From: a virus
Direction: 5' to 3' (one strand)
IMG/VR virus record: IMGVR_UViG_3300005253_000051
Coordinates: 17,506 to 81,505 of that record
Length of the DNA stretch: 64,000 nt
In this document: positions 7,817 to 15,694 of the stretch, piece after piece
Layout of the letters: every line of letters begins with the position of its first letter
Numbering within the stretch: position 1 is the stretch's first letter
The notes under the pieces: generated by a model
The model's input: the letters and a program-made list of their open reading frames with translations, nothing else
Database searches by the model: none
Told to the model about the DNA's origin: nothing
Translations under genes and position numbers: made by a program

Positions 7817-8097
7817 CATGATTCGCTATCCTTGAGAATGGCGTCCACCCACGGAGGGGGCTGCTTTTCTGAGTCGGCCGTGGCTTCTTTCCCCCACTCG
7901 AAGCCATCCTGGATCTCTTTATTCAAGAGCACCCACGCTGTATGAGCTGTGCAACAGAGCGACAAGAAAACCTCGCTCAGCACGTGCCCGCTCTTCATGA
8001 GTTTTTCTGCCGTGATATCGGCGCTCTCAGAAACGTTGGCGAGCAATCGCATCGCTCCTTCTAGATCATTTTCAAGATCGAACAGGTCTTCTTCCAT
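7816..8097 (-). CDS. Hypothetical acidic helical protein, 93 aa
   Basis: 93 residues, acidic N terminus (MEEDLFDLENDLEGAM) and helical throughout; ends WVDAILKDSES. It lies one base after the Fis-like gene and so belongs to the CRISPR-proximal transcript. No known accessory Cas family recognised. Confidence 0.6.
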   Translation of the reverse strand: MEEDLFDLENDLEGAMRLLANVSESADITAEKLMKSGHVLSEVFLSLCCTAHTAWVLLNKEIQDGFEWGKEATADSEKQPPPWVDAILKDSES

Positions 8098-8098
8098 T

Positions 8099-8317
8099 TC
8101 ACCCCGTATTCACGATTTTCTGTTTCAGCGTCGAGAACCCAATCCCGAGCTTCTTGGCTGCGCGGTCGCGGTTTCCGTCGCTCTTGGCGAGCACAAAGTT
8201 GGTGTAGAATTTCTCGAACGCATGGCGGGCTCGACGCAGATGCCACGGTCGCTTTATCGAGATCAGGGTATTGATCAGCGTGTCCACTTGGGTTTTGAGC
8301 TGTTTTTCTGGTGTCAT
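8099..8317 (-). CDS. Fis-type helix-turn-helix DNA-binding protein
   Basis: 72 residues. The C-terminal half, AAKKLGIGFSTLKQKI preceded by AKSDGNRDR, is the HTH_8/Fis domain found in Fis and at the end of NtrC-type activators (GN-x-x-x-AAxxLGI-x-x-x-TLxxKI). It lies directly downstream of the CRISPR array on the same strand, so it may regulate the locus or simply share the transcript. Confidence 0.75.
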   Translation of the reverse strand: MTPEKQLKTQVDTLINTLISIKRPWHLRRARHAFEKFYTNFVLAKSDGNRDRAAKKLGIGFSTLKQKIVNTG

Positions 8318-8367
8318 TTTTTGAGACTTACCACAAAAAGGCTAGAAATTCAACTGTGCCACTCGCG

Positions 8368-9835
8368 GTCGCATCTTGAAAGGCGATGCGCTGCCATTGC
8401 TAGTTCGTCGAGAACTGCGACGAGCCCGTCGCATCTTGAAAGGCGATGCGCTGCCATTGCTACGTCGCGTGCCACGCGCCAGGAGACGAGTTGGTGTGCC
8501 GTCGCATCTTGAAAGGCGATGCGCTGCCATTGCTACCTTCCTCTCGGCCGCGGGGTCGCATCTTGAAAGGCGATGCGCTGCCATTGCTACAGCACGACCA
8601 ACGTCGTTGGTTACGGCACCGACGTGTCGCATCTTGAAAGGCGATGCACTGCCATTGCTACCGCGAGCCATCGGTAAACAGTCGCTCGGCTCACTCCGTC
8701 GCATCTTGAAAGGCGATGCGCTGCCATTGCTACGTGGCCGACGCGGCGAAGATCCTGGGCGTATCCACGTCGCATCTTGAAAGGCGATGCGCTGCCATTG
8801 CTACCTCCTCGATGTAGTCGCATTCGACGACCGAGCACGAAAGGTCGCATCTTGAAAGGCGATGCGCTGCCATTGCTACTAGACGGACCGTCTTCGAGTA
8901 CCCGTGATCCAGTCCGTCGCACCTTGAAAGGCGATGCGCTGCCATTGCTACCCGCGCTGGGATCAATTCCGTGAGGAGATCAGACTCGACGTCGCATCTT
9001 GAAAGGCGATGCGCTGCCATTGCTACAAACCAGCGGCGGCGTTCGCGTTCGCTCCCTCCCCCAGTCGCATCTTGTAAGGCGATGCGCTGCCATTGCTACG
9101 CACCAACAGCGCGACGACTGCGCAGAATGACTGGGAGTCGCATCTTGTAAGGCGATGCGCTGCCATTGCTACAGCATATCCATGGAGGAGCACCCCGAGC
9201 TATCAGCCAAGGTCGCATCTTAAAAGGCGATGCGCTGCCATTGCTACGGATGCGGTGCGTACGGCGATTGCGTGAGACAAAGTGAGTCGCATCTTAAAAG
9301 GCGATGCGCTGCCATTGCTACCGAGCTGGGCGACGGCGAACAGAAAACAATTCTGGTCGTCGCATCTTAAAAGGCGATGCGCTGCCATTGCTACATGCGG
9401 CGCACGCCGGTGAGAACAATGCTTCCGCGACGTCGCATCTTAAAAGGCGATGCGCTGCCATTGCTACAGGCAACCTGGCCCCTAGTGGAGTGGACAATTC
9501 GACTGGTCGCATCTTAAAAGGCGATGCGCTGCCATTGCTACACGATGACATTTTTGCGTGCCCATTCATCTGGTGCGACGTCGCATCTTAAAAGGCGATG
9601 CGCTGCCATTGCTACGGATCGGTGCTCTAGCAATCAGCCCACGCTCTTTCGCGTCGCATCTTAAAAGGCGATGCGCTGCCATTGCTACCGTGAAGCCTAC
9701 TGGCGACAGAGCTATCCGGGCACCGTGTCGCATCTTAAAAGGCGATGCGCTGCCATTGCTACAGCCCTACGTAAACGTGTCGATCTGCGTTGATCTCGCG
9801 TCGCATCTTGAAAGGCGATGCGCTGCCATTGCTAC
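8368..9835 (-). CRISPR. Type V CRISPR array, 21 repeats and 20 spacers
   Basis: Repeats are 36 bp, starting at 8368, 8428, 8501, 8555, 8626, 8698, 8769, 8844, 8916, 8991, 9064, 9137, 9212, 9286, 9359, 9432, 9506, 9580, 9653, 9727 and 9800. Spacers are 35-39 nt, except 24 nt (8404-8427) and 18 nt (8537-8554) at the left end. Each repeat holds a 6-bp stem CGCATC/GATGCG. Loop variants cluster: repeats 1-10 and 21 TTGAAAGG, 11-12 TTGTAAGG, 13-20 TTAAAAGG. The two stem variants (repeats 5 and 9) become G-U wobbles only in minus-strand RNA, and that orientation puts the hairpin at the repeat 3' end as in type V crRNAs. The left terminal repeat has a changed last base. The right terminal repeat contains the effector stop codon, so there is no separate leader; the array is probably read through from the effector. 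Confidence 0.97.
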
Positions 9836-11367
9836 GGCGCCTCTGGATCTTTGTGTTTTTTCGCAAACCTAGGCGTGCTTTTTCGAGTGGTTGGGTTACG
9901 GACGTTTCCGATCGCATACATATTCATCATGTTTTGCGTGCTTACGCGGTCACGATCTTCTACGACACCACAGCCCCCACACGTCACCACGCGCTCGGGC
10001 CCGTAGCTGTTGACGAAGCTGCAAGCCGGGCAATGGTTGGTCGTATCGACCGCACAGACGACGGAAACACCCGTGATGCGGCCAAACACGCGCGTGATCT
10101 CTTCAATCACCTCGCCGGGCGCGGCATGATGACCCTGGCGTCGAGCCGGCTTCGGAAGGCTCGTTTTGTTTTCCTTCATCTTCTTGTGGCAGGAATCCTT
10201 GATGACCGCATGCGCGTAGCGTCGGCGTAGATCACGCAGCCAGACGCGCACGTCGTTGCGCCGCCGGGTGACCGACCGGTTACGACACCCTGCTTCGTAC
10301 TGCCACAAGTGCCGCTCCTTCTTGATCCACTTGGTGTGCTCTCCTGGTTTTGCGACACGTCGAACGCTCAGTGTCGATTTCAGTCGTGCGAAAAGTTTTT
10401 TGTTCGAGAATCCGCAAACGGCCAAAATGACGCTCCAAAAACGCTCTTGTTTTTGTAACTCCACAAGGTTCTGATCACGCGCTGATCGTATCCGATCAGC
10501 TTGATCAGCATGCTTCATCCATTTAGGAGGGAGCACCAACTCGTACTCGGCACCGTCGTCACCACGCGCGTAAGCGATGCGCATGCCGTCGTCGGTCTTA
10601 CGCCAACCGACATCGATAGCGACAGCGCCTCGCTCGGCGTTGTCTTTGCGCTCGGGGATATCGCGGCGCGTGAACTGCACAGACCAGATGACACGATCTG
10701 CGACGTACTTGCGGGCGATCTTGACCCACGTGGCCGTACCTTGAAGGGGACGATGCATCTCGAAAGGTAGTGGCTCGGCCCACACAGGCGCTTGGCCTTT
10801 GGATCCCACACGAAGACGGAGCGTGTAGCGCTGTTGCTTTTTCTTACGAGGATCCGGCGCCGACTTGATCAAGAACATCCGGTCTGGATCCTTGTCGCGC
10901 TGGATTTGGACCGCACACATATCACCCTGGCGCCAGCTGCGGAATTTCACCAGCGAGAAAGATTCAGTCTCTTTCCAAGCCGCCGAAAAGTCTTGTTCGA
11001 TCACAAGATAGGTGCCCCAGTATAGGCCACCTTCGGCCGCTTTCTTGCGGAACGGCTTCACGTCAAGAGGAGGCTCAGAACGGTACTGCTTGCGCAGTGC
11101 CTTGTAATGAGCGCGGCAAACCGGACAGAATTTCTTGCACTCGTGCTTTCGTGGTTTGCGTTTCTTGCTTTCCGCTTTATCACAGGTCGAACAAGATTTT
11201 TTGCACACGTGTGTTGCCGGTGAAGGGGGACGATCCCCGCCCCACATAGTCGTGCGCCTCTCGTTCTCCGCTTCGACGAGACTGTTGTAGTAGACACGGC
11301 CCAGGTTCATTTGGGCACACAAGGTGTCCCCACCGGGGAGTGCTCCGTACTTGTAGACTTTGGTCAT
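9832..11367 (-). CDS. Miniature type V effector, Cas12m (V-U1)-like
   Basis: 511 residues. The N terminus (VYKYGALPG...NSLVEAENERR) resembles Cas12m proteins. Residues 53-84 carry two CX3CX2C clusters (C55, C59, C62; C77, C81, C84), an unusual N-terminal zinc-type insert. RuvC-I is AVAIDVGW (Asp252). At the expected RuvC-II site the sequence is HAVIKDSCH, with Lys390-Asp391 where Glu is normal. Zinc ribbon CPAC...CGGC (446-466) and RuvC-III EDRDRVSTQN (Asp473). Adjacent to a 21-repeat array whose last repeat supplies the TAG stop. No cas1, cas2 or cas4 in the locus. It should bind crRNA and target DNA; the missing Glu suggests binding-only interference, as known for Cas12m, or altered cleavage. 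A TnpB-derived relative outside named subtypes is possible. Confidence 0.85.
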   Translation of the reverse strand: MTKVYKYGALPGGDTLCAQMNLGRVYYNSLVEAENERRTTMWGGDRPPSPATHVCKKSCSTCDKAESKKRKPRKHECKKFCPVCRAHYKALRKQYRSEPPLDVKPFRKKAAEGGLYWGTYLVIEQDFSAAWKETESFSLVKFRSWRQGDMCAVQIQRDKDPDRMFLIKSAPDPRKKKQQRYTLRLRVGSKGQAPVWAEPLPFEMHRPLQGTATWVKIARKYVADRVIWSVQFTRRDIPERKDNAERGAVAIDVGWRKTDDGMRIAYARGDDGAEYELVLPPKWMKHADQADRIRSARDQNLVELQKQERFWSVILAVCGFSNKKLFARLKSTLSVRRVAKPGEHTKWIKKERHLWQYEAGCRNRSVTRRRNDVRVWLRDLRRRYAHAVIKDSCHKKMKENKTSLPKPARRQGHHAAPGEVIEEITRVFGRITGVSVVCAVDTTNHCPACSFVNSYGPERVVTCGGCGVVEDRDRVSTQNMMNMYAIGNVRNPTTRKSTPRFAKKHKDPEAP

Positions 11368-11394
11368 GGTTTCTAAGACGTCTAGGCCGTCGAA

Positions 11395-11613
11395 TTATTC
11401 ATCTGAACTGATCTCCTTCCATCGAACAACGACTTCCTCGTCGCCGTCAATTTCCAGGTCCATACCCGACCAATCCCCGCCTCCGGGTACACGCACAAAG
11501 ATCTCCACGCTAGCCGGTAGATCGGTAGCGTAGTGGTCCTTGATGAATTTGATCAGGTCGGCGCGGCCGATTCGAACCGTGTACGTTGATTCTGTTGTCT
11601 TTGTTTTTTCCAT
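11395..11613 (-). CDS. Hypothetical protein, 72 aa
   Basis: 72 acidic residues, YTVRIGRADLIKFIKDHY then DLEIDGDEEVVVRWKE; a small alpha/beta fold. It is the gene immediately upstream (27 bp) of the effector and probably co-transcribed with it. The acidic character would suit a nucleic-acid mimic, but nothing demonstrates this. Confidence 0.6.
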   Translation of the reverse strand: MEKTKTTESTYTVRIGRADLIKFIKDHYATDLPASVEIFVRVPGGGDWSGMDLEIDGDEEVVVRWKEISSDE

Positions 11614-11617
11614 GGGC

Positions 11618-11824
11618 TTACTCGATCAACCATCCTGCTCGCGCCGGGCACCCATCGCCAACGATGATTTCCCAGCCGTATGTAGGCTCGGGCCGCACCT
11701 CGATAACCTCGGTGCGGTAGTAGCGTTCGCCGGAAAAAAGCAGCCCTCGCACATTCGTGGGCTCTTCTTTGACCACTAGCGCCGTTTGGCCGTCGGCGGG
11801 TGAGTAGGTGGACACGATCATCAT
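11618..11824 (-). CDS. Hypothetical protein, 68 aa
   Basis: Starts MMIVSTYSPADGQTALV; beta-rich with RYYRTEVIEVRPE and ends ARAGWLIE. No recognised family. Four bases separate it from the next gene. Confidence 0.55.
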   Translation of the reverse strand: MMIVSTYSPADGQTALVVKEEPTNVRGLLFSGERYYRTEVIEVRPEPTYGWEIIVGDGCPARAGWLIE

Positions 11825-11852
11825 TTCGTACGTCCCCAGCGGAAAATGGTTT

Positions 11853-12125
11853 TCATTTTCGTTGTCTCCTCCAGTAGCGCGTGGCGTGATTGCCGATGCG
11901 CTCCCAGCATTCTTGTGATGGCCCGCGGATGTCTTTGCCGTCGGGTTTCGTCGATGCGATCGCGATCAAGACATCGAGCAACACGCACTCTTCGAGCATG
12001 GTCACCGGCTCGACCCCGAGGCTTCCACAGCGCTGTGACACGTGCTTGATCTGGTTCTCAGGTCCTTGTCGCAGCACGACCGCGAGCGCGACGCCGACAG
12101 CCTTTTCAAGCTCGTGATCGATCAC
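11853..12125 (-). CDS. Hypothetical protein, 90 aa
   Basis: Helical, starts MIDHELEKAVGVALAVVL; contains three cysteines not in zinc spacing and a basic end (RYWRRQRK). ATGA-type overlap with the upstream gene. Function unknown. Confidence 0.55.
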   Translation of the reverse strand: MIDHELEKAVGVALAVVLRQGPENQIKHVSQRCGSLGVEPVTMLEECVLLDVLIAIASTKPDGKDIRGPSQECWERIGNHATRYWRRQRK

Positions 12126-12343
12126 CTTTCGACTCTGTGACGAATATACGCAACCGCATCGAAAGCGATCGTGTATAAGAACTGCACGGGCGAAGTCGTG
12201 AACACGACTTTAATGGTCACCATGTCGGGATACACCTCGATTACTTCTCCTGTAATGACGGGTCCACCAACTAACCCGACGTCGAGTTGCTGTCCGATCT
12301 TGGTTGCGAATACGCGCCTAAACACGATTTTCTTGTTGCTCAC
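12122..12343 (-). CDS. Hypothetical small beta protein, 73 aa
   Basis: GQQLDVGLVGGPVITGEV then IEVYPDMVTIKVVF suggests a small SH3/Sm-like beta barrel. No sequence signature decides the family. It overlaps neighbours on both sides by 4 bp. Confidence 0.55.
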   Translation of the reverse strand: MSNKKIVFRRVFATKIGQQLDVGLVGGPVITGEVIEVYPDMVTIKVVFTTSPVQFLYTIAFDAVAYIRHRVER

Positions 12344-12630
12344 TCGTCTACCTCCGTGAACTCGAAATCTAACTCAAACACGATGGACCCGAAGTCCTCA
12401 GTGAAGTCCTCTTTCGCTTTCTGGATCTGTCGTGGCCCGAGGCTGGCGCCCTCGCCTTCGGCGCTCCAGCCCGTGTCGGTCACGGCGACCGTTCGAAACT
12501 CGCCGTTTTCGTCCTTGGGCCACAGCGCCGCGAACATCAGTTCGCCGTTGGCGTCGCGCGGCCAGCTCTTCGGGAACACCGGCTTGGCATAGAGGCGTTT
12601 CTTCTTCGTTGGTTTGGCTTTTCCGCCCAC
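12340..12630 (-). CDS. Hypothetical protein, 96 aa (GTG start)
   Basis: The GTG at 12630 is preceded by AAGGAG seven bases upstream. Basic N terminus (KAKPTKKKRLYAK), then a repeated-looking WPRDANGELMFAALWP and PKDENGEF, acidic end (DFEFTEVDE). Its frame is overlapped for 233 bp by the upstream gene in another frame. Confidence 0.55.
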   Translation of the reverse strand: MGGKAKPTKKKRLYAKPVFPKSWPRDANGELMFAALWPKDENGEFRTVAVTDTGWSAEGEGASLGPRQIQKAKEDFTEDFGSIVFELDFEFTEVDE

Positions 12631-12781
12631 GGCTCGTCTCCTTCAGGATGCGGCGCATGCGTGGCAAGATGGCCTCGACGCCGTTCTCGATCTCTTCTGC
12701 GGTCCATTTGACGGGTAGATCGTTGATGACGTCCTGTGCGATTTTCCGCGCGGTGCGCGGCGGCCGTGCTTTCATTCCCAT
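12398..12781 (-). CDS. Overlapping hypothetical gene, 127 aa
   Basis: The ATG at 12781 follows AGGGAG. The first ~57 residues look like a genuine helical protein (KIAQDVINDLPVKWTAEEIE); the remainder is read out of frame over the next gene and becomes Arg-rich. Either a true long overlap or an ancestral shorter gene that lost its stop codon. Confidence applies to the N-terminal part. Confidence 0.45.
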   Translation of the reverse strand: MGMKARPPRTARKIAQDVINDLPVKWTAEEIENGVEAILPRMRRILKETSRGRKSQTNEEETPLCQAGVPEELAARRQRRTDVRGAVAQGRKRRVSNGRRDRHGLERRRRGRQPRATTDPESERGLH

Positions 12782-12833
12782 GATCAGCTCCCTAGTAATT
12801 TGGGCATCGAGCCCGAGTTGATGGCATATCGGG

Positions 12834-13091
12834 TCACGTCACTTCCCTCCACGCCAAAATGCGGTGTTTGCCGTGTGGAGTAAATCGGTGCCGACAATGA
12901 ACGACGATTCCCCGGCATTGAGCGCTACGAATTTGATTCTCGACTTTTTTCAAGCGCTTGCGCAGCTTGCGCACGATTTTGGAATCGATGATGCGGTTCC
13001 AGCCCTTGCTTTCGTCGGCGAGCATCGCGGGCGTGATGAATAGCCACTCTCGAACAGTAATTTTTCGACCATCAGGCATCGTAATGCTCAT
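12834..13091 (-). CDS. Hypothetical basic protein, 85 aa
   Basis: Begins MSITMPDGRKITVREW, then a strongly basic helix KIVRKLRKRLKKVENQI and a His/Cys end (IVVHCRHRFTPHGKHR). Possibly nucleic-acid binding. No family recognised. Confidence 0.5.
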   Translation of the reverse strand: MSITMPDGRKITVREWLFITPAMLADESKGWNRIIDSKIVRKLRKRLKKVENQIRSAQCRGIVVHCRHRFTPHGKHRILAWREVT

Positions 13092-13101
13092 TTTCTAGCT
13101 C

Positions 13102-13620
13102 CTAAGCTGCGTTTTCTACCAGGTAAGCGGCCATCTTGTAATCCCCCACGGCCGCGGCGGCGAGCGCCGCCTTGCGCACCATGTTCCCGAGGCGCCGGTC
13201 CAGGGTGCGCTCCATGTCCTTGACCACCCAGCGGCCGACGATGACGTCGCGCTCGGAGTTGTCGAGACCAATGTTCTCCCAATACGCGTGTACCTTGTCG
13301 AAATTCACATAGCGCTGGAGGTTATAGGGAATCACAATGCGTGCTGAATGCACCGCCATCGTAGGAACAACATTCGCAGCGGAACGAAATGCGTGGCGCA
13401 TACGCGGATGAACATGTTCAATGTCATCTAAATTATTGATCGCTAGGCTCATTTCCAGCGGATCGATCCACTGCTTGGACTCCCACAACTCTACGAATCG
13501 GATCACGCTCACGATCTTGCTCTTGTGCTTTCCTCGATACTGCGGCAATGCTGCGCGAACGAGCGCCGCCGCGCAGCCCGCCATCGACCGCGGACACTTC
13601 CAGTCGTAGTTAATAGTCAT
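13102..13620 (-). CDS. Diverged alanine-rich paralogue family protein (copy 7)
   Basis: About 172 residues from Met 13620; a GTG at 13686 overlapping the upstream stop is an alternative. MTINYDWKCPRSMAGCAA and LVRAALPQYRGKHKS align with the family start, and GRWVVKDMERTLDRRL plus AALAAAAVGDYKMAAYLV with the family end. The centre is not Ala-rich (HVHPRMRHAFRSAANVV), so this member shows what the domain looks like without the Ala expansion. Confidence 0.65.
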   Translation of the reverse strand: MTINYDWKCPRSMAGCAAALVRAALPQYRGKHKSKIVSVIRFVELWESKQWIDPLEMSLAINNLDDIEHVHPRMRHAFRSAANVVPTMAVHSARIVIPYNLQRYVNFDKVHAYWENIGLDNSERDVIVGRWVVKDMERTLDRRLGNMVRKAALAAAAVGDYKMAAYLVENAA

Positions 13621-13682
13621 CTTCTTCTTCAGGGCAAAGTTGATCCCCCACCCGTACACCATCATTTTCCATTTGACCTGGC

Positions 13683-13868
13683 TCACAATCGCCTCAGCTT
13701 GAGCAAGCCGGCGCCCGACTTGGTGATGAATCCGTGGCCGGGGTTGTGCAAGACGATCTCTCCGTCGCTGTCGATCCGGTACACGATCCAGTCGCCGTGA
13801 TGCTCAGACCGGTACTTGTCCCCGAGGCGTGGGCGTCGGGTGAGCACTTGTGCTAGCCAACTATCCAC
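13683..13868 (-). CDS. Hypothetical protein, 61 aa (GTG start)
   Basis: GTG at 13868 overlaps the upstream stop by 8 bp; a longer open frame to 13943 would overlap by 83 bp. Contains HHGDWIVYRIDSDGEIVLHN, a small beta hairpin unit. Function unknown. Confidence 0.5.
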   Translation of the reverse strand: MDSWLAQVLTRRPRLGDKYRSEHHGDWIVYRIDSDGEIVLHNPGHGFITKSGAGLLKLRRL

Positions 13869-14094
13869 GAGCGCGATCCAGGTAATCGGTGTAGCGCTGA
13901 AACGCCCGCCAGACCGCATCGCGGTATTTGGTATCGCAGGCATTGCCGACGATTCGTCCGGCGTTGCGCGCGGCGCTCACGCTGTCGTACTCCTGGGAGT
14001 ACACGGTCGCCCACCAAAGATCTTGCTCTCGGTTGTAGTACATCGACAGGCGAAGTTTCTTTTCGGCGATCTCTACCATCAATCGTGGGTCCAT
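13861..14094 (-). CDS. Hypothetical protein, 77 aa
   Basis: MDPRLMVEIAEKKLRLSMYY, Tyr- and Asp-rich with a helical C terminus (AVWRAFQRYTDYLDRARG). No motif recognised. Confidence 0.55.
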   Translation of the reverse strand: MDPRLMVEIAEKKLRLSMYYNREQDLWWATVYSQEYDSVSAARNAGRIVGNACDTKYRDAVWRAFQRYTDYLDRARG

Positions 14095-14355
14095 TTACTC
14101 GTTCCTCTGAGCATAAAAGCTCAGTAGTTCATCCTTCACCAATTGGTAGCGAAGCTCATCCACTCCTCTCATAATAAACTTGATAAAATCGAGAAGACCC
14201 CGCAGATCTTGCTTACCATTCGCATTTATATAGGTCTGAAAAGCACTATTAGGATTCCAGTGCTTCAAGAACAAATCAGCAATCATCGCTTCTCGGGTCG
14301 GTACGTCTCCGGGTATGAACTGCTGAATCTGCCGCAGATGTTCTATTTCATACAT
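14095..14355 (-). CDS. Hypothetical protein, 86 aa
   Basis: The start at 14355 (MYEIEHLRQIQQF) has GGAGCGGGAA upstream. All-helical; ends ELLSFYAQRNE. Unknown function. Confidence 0.55.
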   Translation of the reverse strand: MYEIEHLRQIQQFIPGDVPTREAMIADLFLKHWNPNSAFQTYINANGKQDLRGLLDFIKFIMRGVDELRYQLVKDELLSFYAQRNE

Positions 14356-14551
14356 TTCCCGCTCCTGTGATGAGGCACTCACGCGAGCAAAACAACTCGC
14401 TCTCGGTGAGACGCCAGCCAGCGGCAAACGCGACGCTCACGGTCTTGTAGACGCCAGAGATGCGGCATGTATCGCACCGCAGTTCTGCAACATGCTCAGA
14501 AAGCCGCAGCCGCGTGATTGTGGTGAAAAGCCTGCGCGGTTCGCTCTTCAT
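14348..14551 (-). CDS. Small zinc-finger protein, 67 aa
   Basis: Start at 14551 chosen because the longer open frame upstream reads over another gene. CDTC then, about 30 residues on, FCSRECL gives a Cys4 knuckle. Overlaps the upstream zinc-protein gene by 56 bp. Confidence 0.5.
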   Translation of the reverse strand: MKSEPRRLFTTITRLRLSEHVAELRCDTCRISGVYKTVSVAFAAGWRLTESELFCSRECLITGAGNV

Positions 14552-14678
14552 GAGCCCGCTGTCTGGCCACCTGCGCATGGTGTTCATGACGCGCGGCGAG
14601 GTTGTCGTATTCACAGGCGTCGCAAAACTCCTGCTCAGTTGGTTCACCACACCGCGCGCAAGGCTGGAATTTGTGCAT
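14496..14678 (-). CDS. Small zinc-finger protein, 60 aa
   Basis: MHKFQPCARCGEPTEQEFC followed by DACEYD gives CARC...CDAC, a zinc ribbon. The C terminus is His/Ala-rich (AFHHNHAAAAF), which may bind metal. Function unknown. Confidence 0.55.
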   Translation of the reverse strand: MHKFQPCARCGEPTEQEFCDACEYDNLAARHEHHAQVARQRAHEERTAQAFHHNHAAAAF

Positions 14679-14719
14679 GACCTTCCCCCTGTCGCTGTGA
14701 GTGTACCGCTCATCATCCC

Positions 14720-15457
14720 TTAGGCGGCGATGCAATCGAGCGTGTCGGCCATCAGCTCCAGGCCGCTAAACATGCCGATCGCCGCGTCGATGGCTTCGAG
14801 GTCAAGATCGGGCTCGCGCTCGGCTTTCTTGGCCGCTTTCAACTCGGCTCGCGCGGCTTTGGCGCAGTCGATCGCGGTTGTGATCGAAAACTTCTGCATG
14901 CCCGCGGCGAGTTTGCCCAGGTTTTTGACCTTGCTCTGATAGAAGCTACCCCACTGCGCCGAAGTGCAGCCTTCTTCAAGCCTGGTTTTCATGTCGCTCA
15001 GCGTCTCGCGGATCGTGCGCGCGATTTCCTGCGCGGCGGCTTCGTTGTCGATTTCCAATTTGACCGGCACGAAGCCGATTCGAACGCGTCGCGCGCACCA
15101 GCTCTGTGCCGCGCGCTGGTTGAATAGATCCGCGACAGCTTGAAGCTCGCGGAAGTCTTCCCGCAGATGAATCAGCTGATTTTCCTCGCAAATCCAGCCG
15201 ATCGCGGTGTAGGCGCAGCGTCTGCGCAAGATGCCCGCGGCCTTGCTCCTGAGCGCGTCGGCTTTCTGGCACAATTCCTTGTGATCGGTGCGCTTGTTGG
15301 TCTTCCACTCGCGCTCTTCGCCGTCGCCGTCGTTGATCTCGTGCTCGGATAGTGTCTCGCGGGTGTAGGTCACCCCGCCGCTGGCGGCGCTGATGTCCAT
15401 GATCACGTAGCTCGGCTGCACTTTGAAGGTCTCGGTCTCGGTGGTTTGGTTGGTCAT
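14720..15457 (-). CDS. Hypothetical phage protein, 245 aa
   Basis: 245 residues, largely helical, with a short beta N terminus (SYVIMDISAASGGVTYTRE). Contains RRRCAYTAIGWICEENQLI and a long Lys/Ala helix (KAARAELKAAKKAEREPD). The size and helical layout are like DUF3150-type phage proteins that often lie near AAA+/VWA genes, as here (16.3-20.8 kb), but the assignment is tentative. Confidence 0.6.
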   Translation of the reverse strand: MTNQTTETETFKVQPSYVIMDISAASGGVTYTRETLSEHEINDGDGEEREWKTNKRTDHKELCQKADALRSKAAGILRRRCAYTAIGWICEENQLIHLREDFRELQAVADLFNQRAAQSWCARRVRIGFVPVKLEIDNEAAAQEIARTIRETLSDMKTRLEEGCTSAQWGSFYQSKVKNLGKLAAGMQKFSITTAIDCAKAARAELKAAKKAEREPDLDLEAIDAAIGMFSGLELMADTLDCIAA

Positions 15458-15484
15458 GTTCTTGAGACTGATCAGGGCTGCAAT

Positions 15485-15694
15485 CTATTCAACCGGTGGA
15501 AGACGAATTCTTGAACACAAGTCTCTGATAGCCTCGTTGATCTCCATGAATATTTCTGTAATGTCTTGATGATATGCTGCTAGATCAGCCGGCCTTATTT
15601 CAGACCACGTAATCCCACCTAAAATACTAATCGCCATTCCTGCCAATTTGGTGTGAGCCTTCTCGGCTTCAACAGCGCTCATCTTCGTTGACAT
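15485..15694 (-). CDS. Hypothetical helical protein, 69 aa
   Basis: MSTKMSAVEAEKAHTKLAG, then ADLAAYHQDITEIFMEINE. All-helical, unknown. It directly follows the paralogue remnant. Confidence 0.5.
   Translation of the reverse strand: MSTKMSAVEAEKAHTKLAGMAISILGGITWSEIRPADLAAYHQDITEIFMEINEAIRDLCSRIRLPPVE

Noticed and set aside
8376-9872. Repetitive proteins read through the CRISPR array on both strands
   Set aside because: They are artefacts of translating repeats whose length is a multiple of three.
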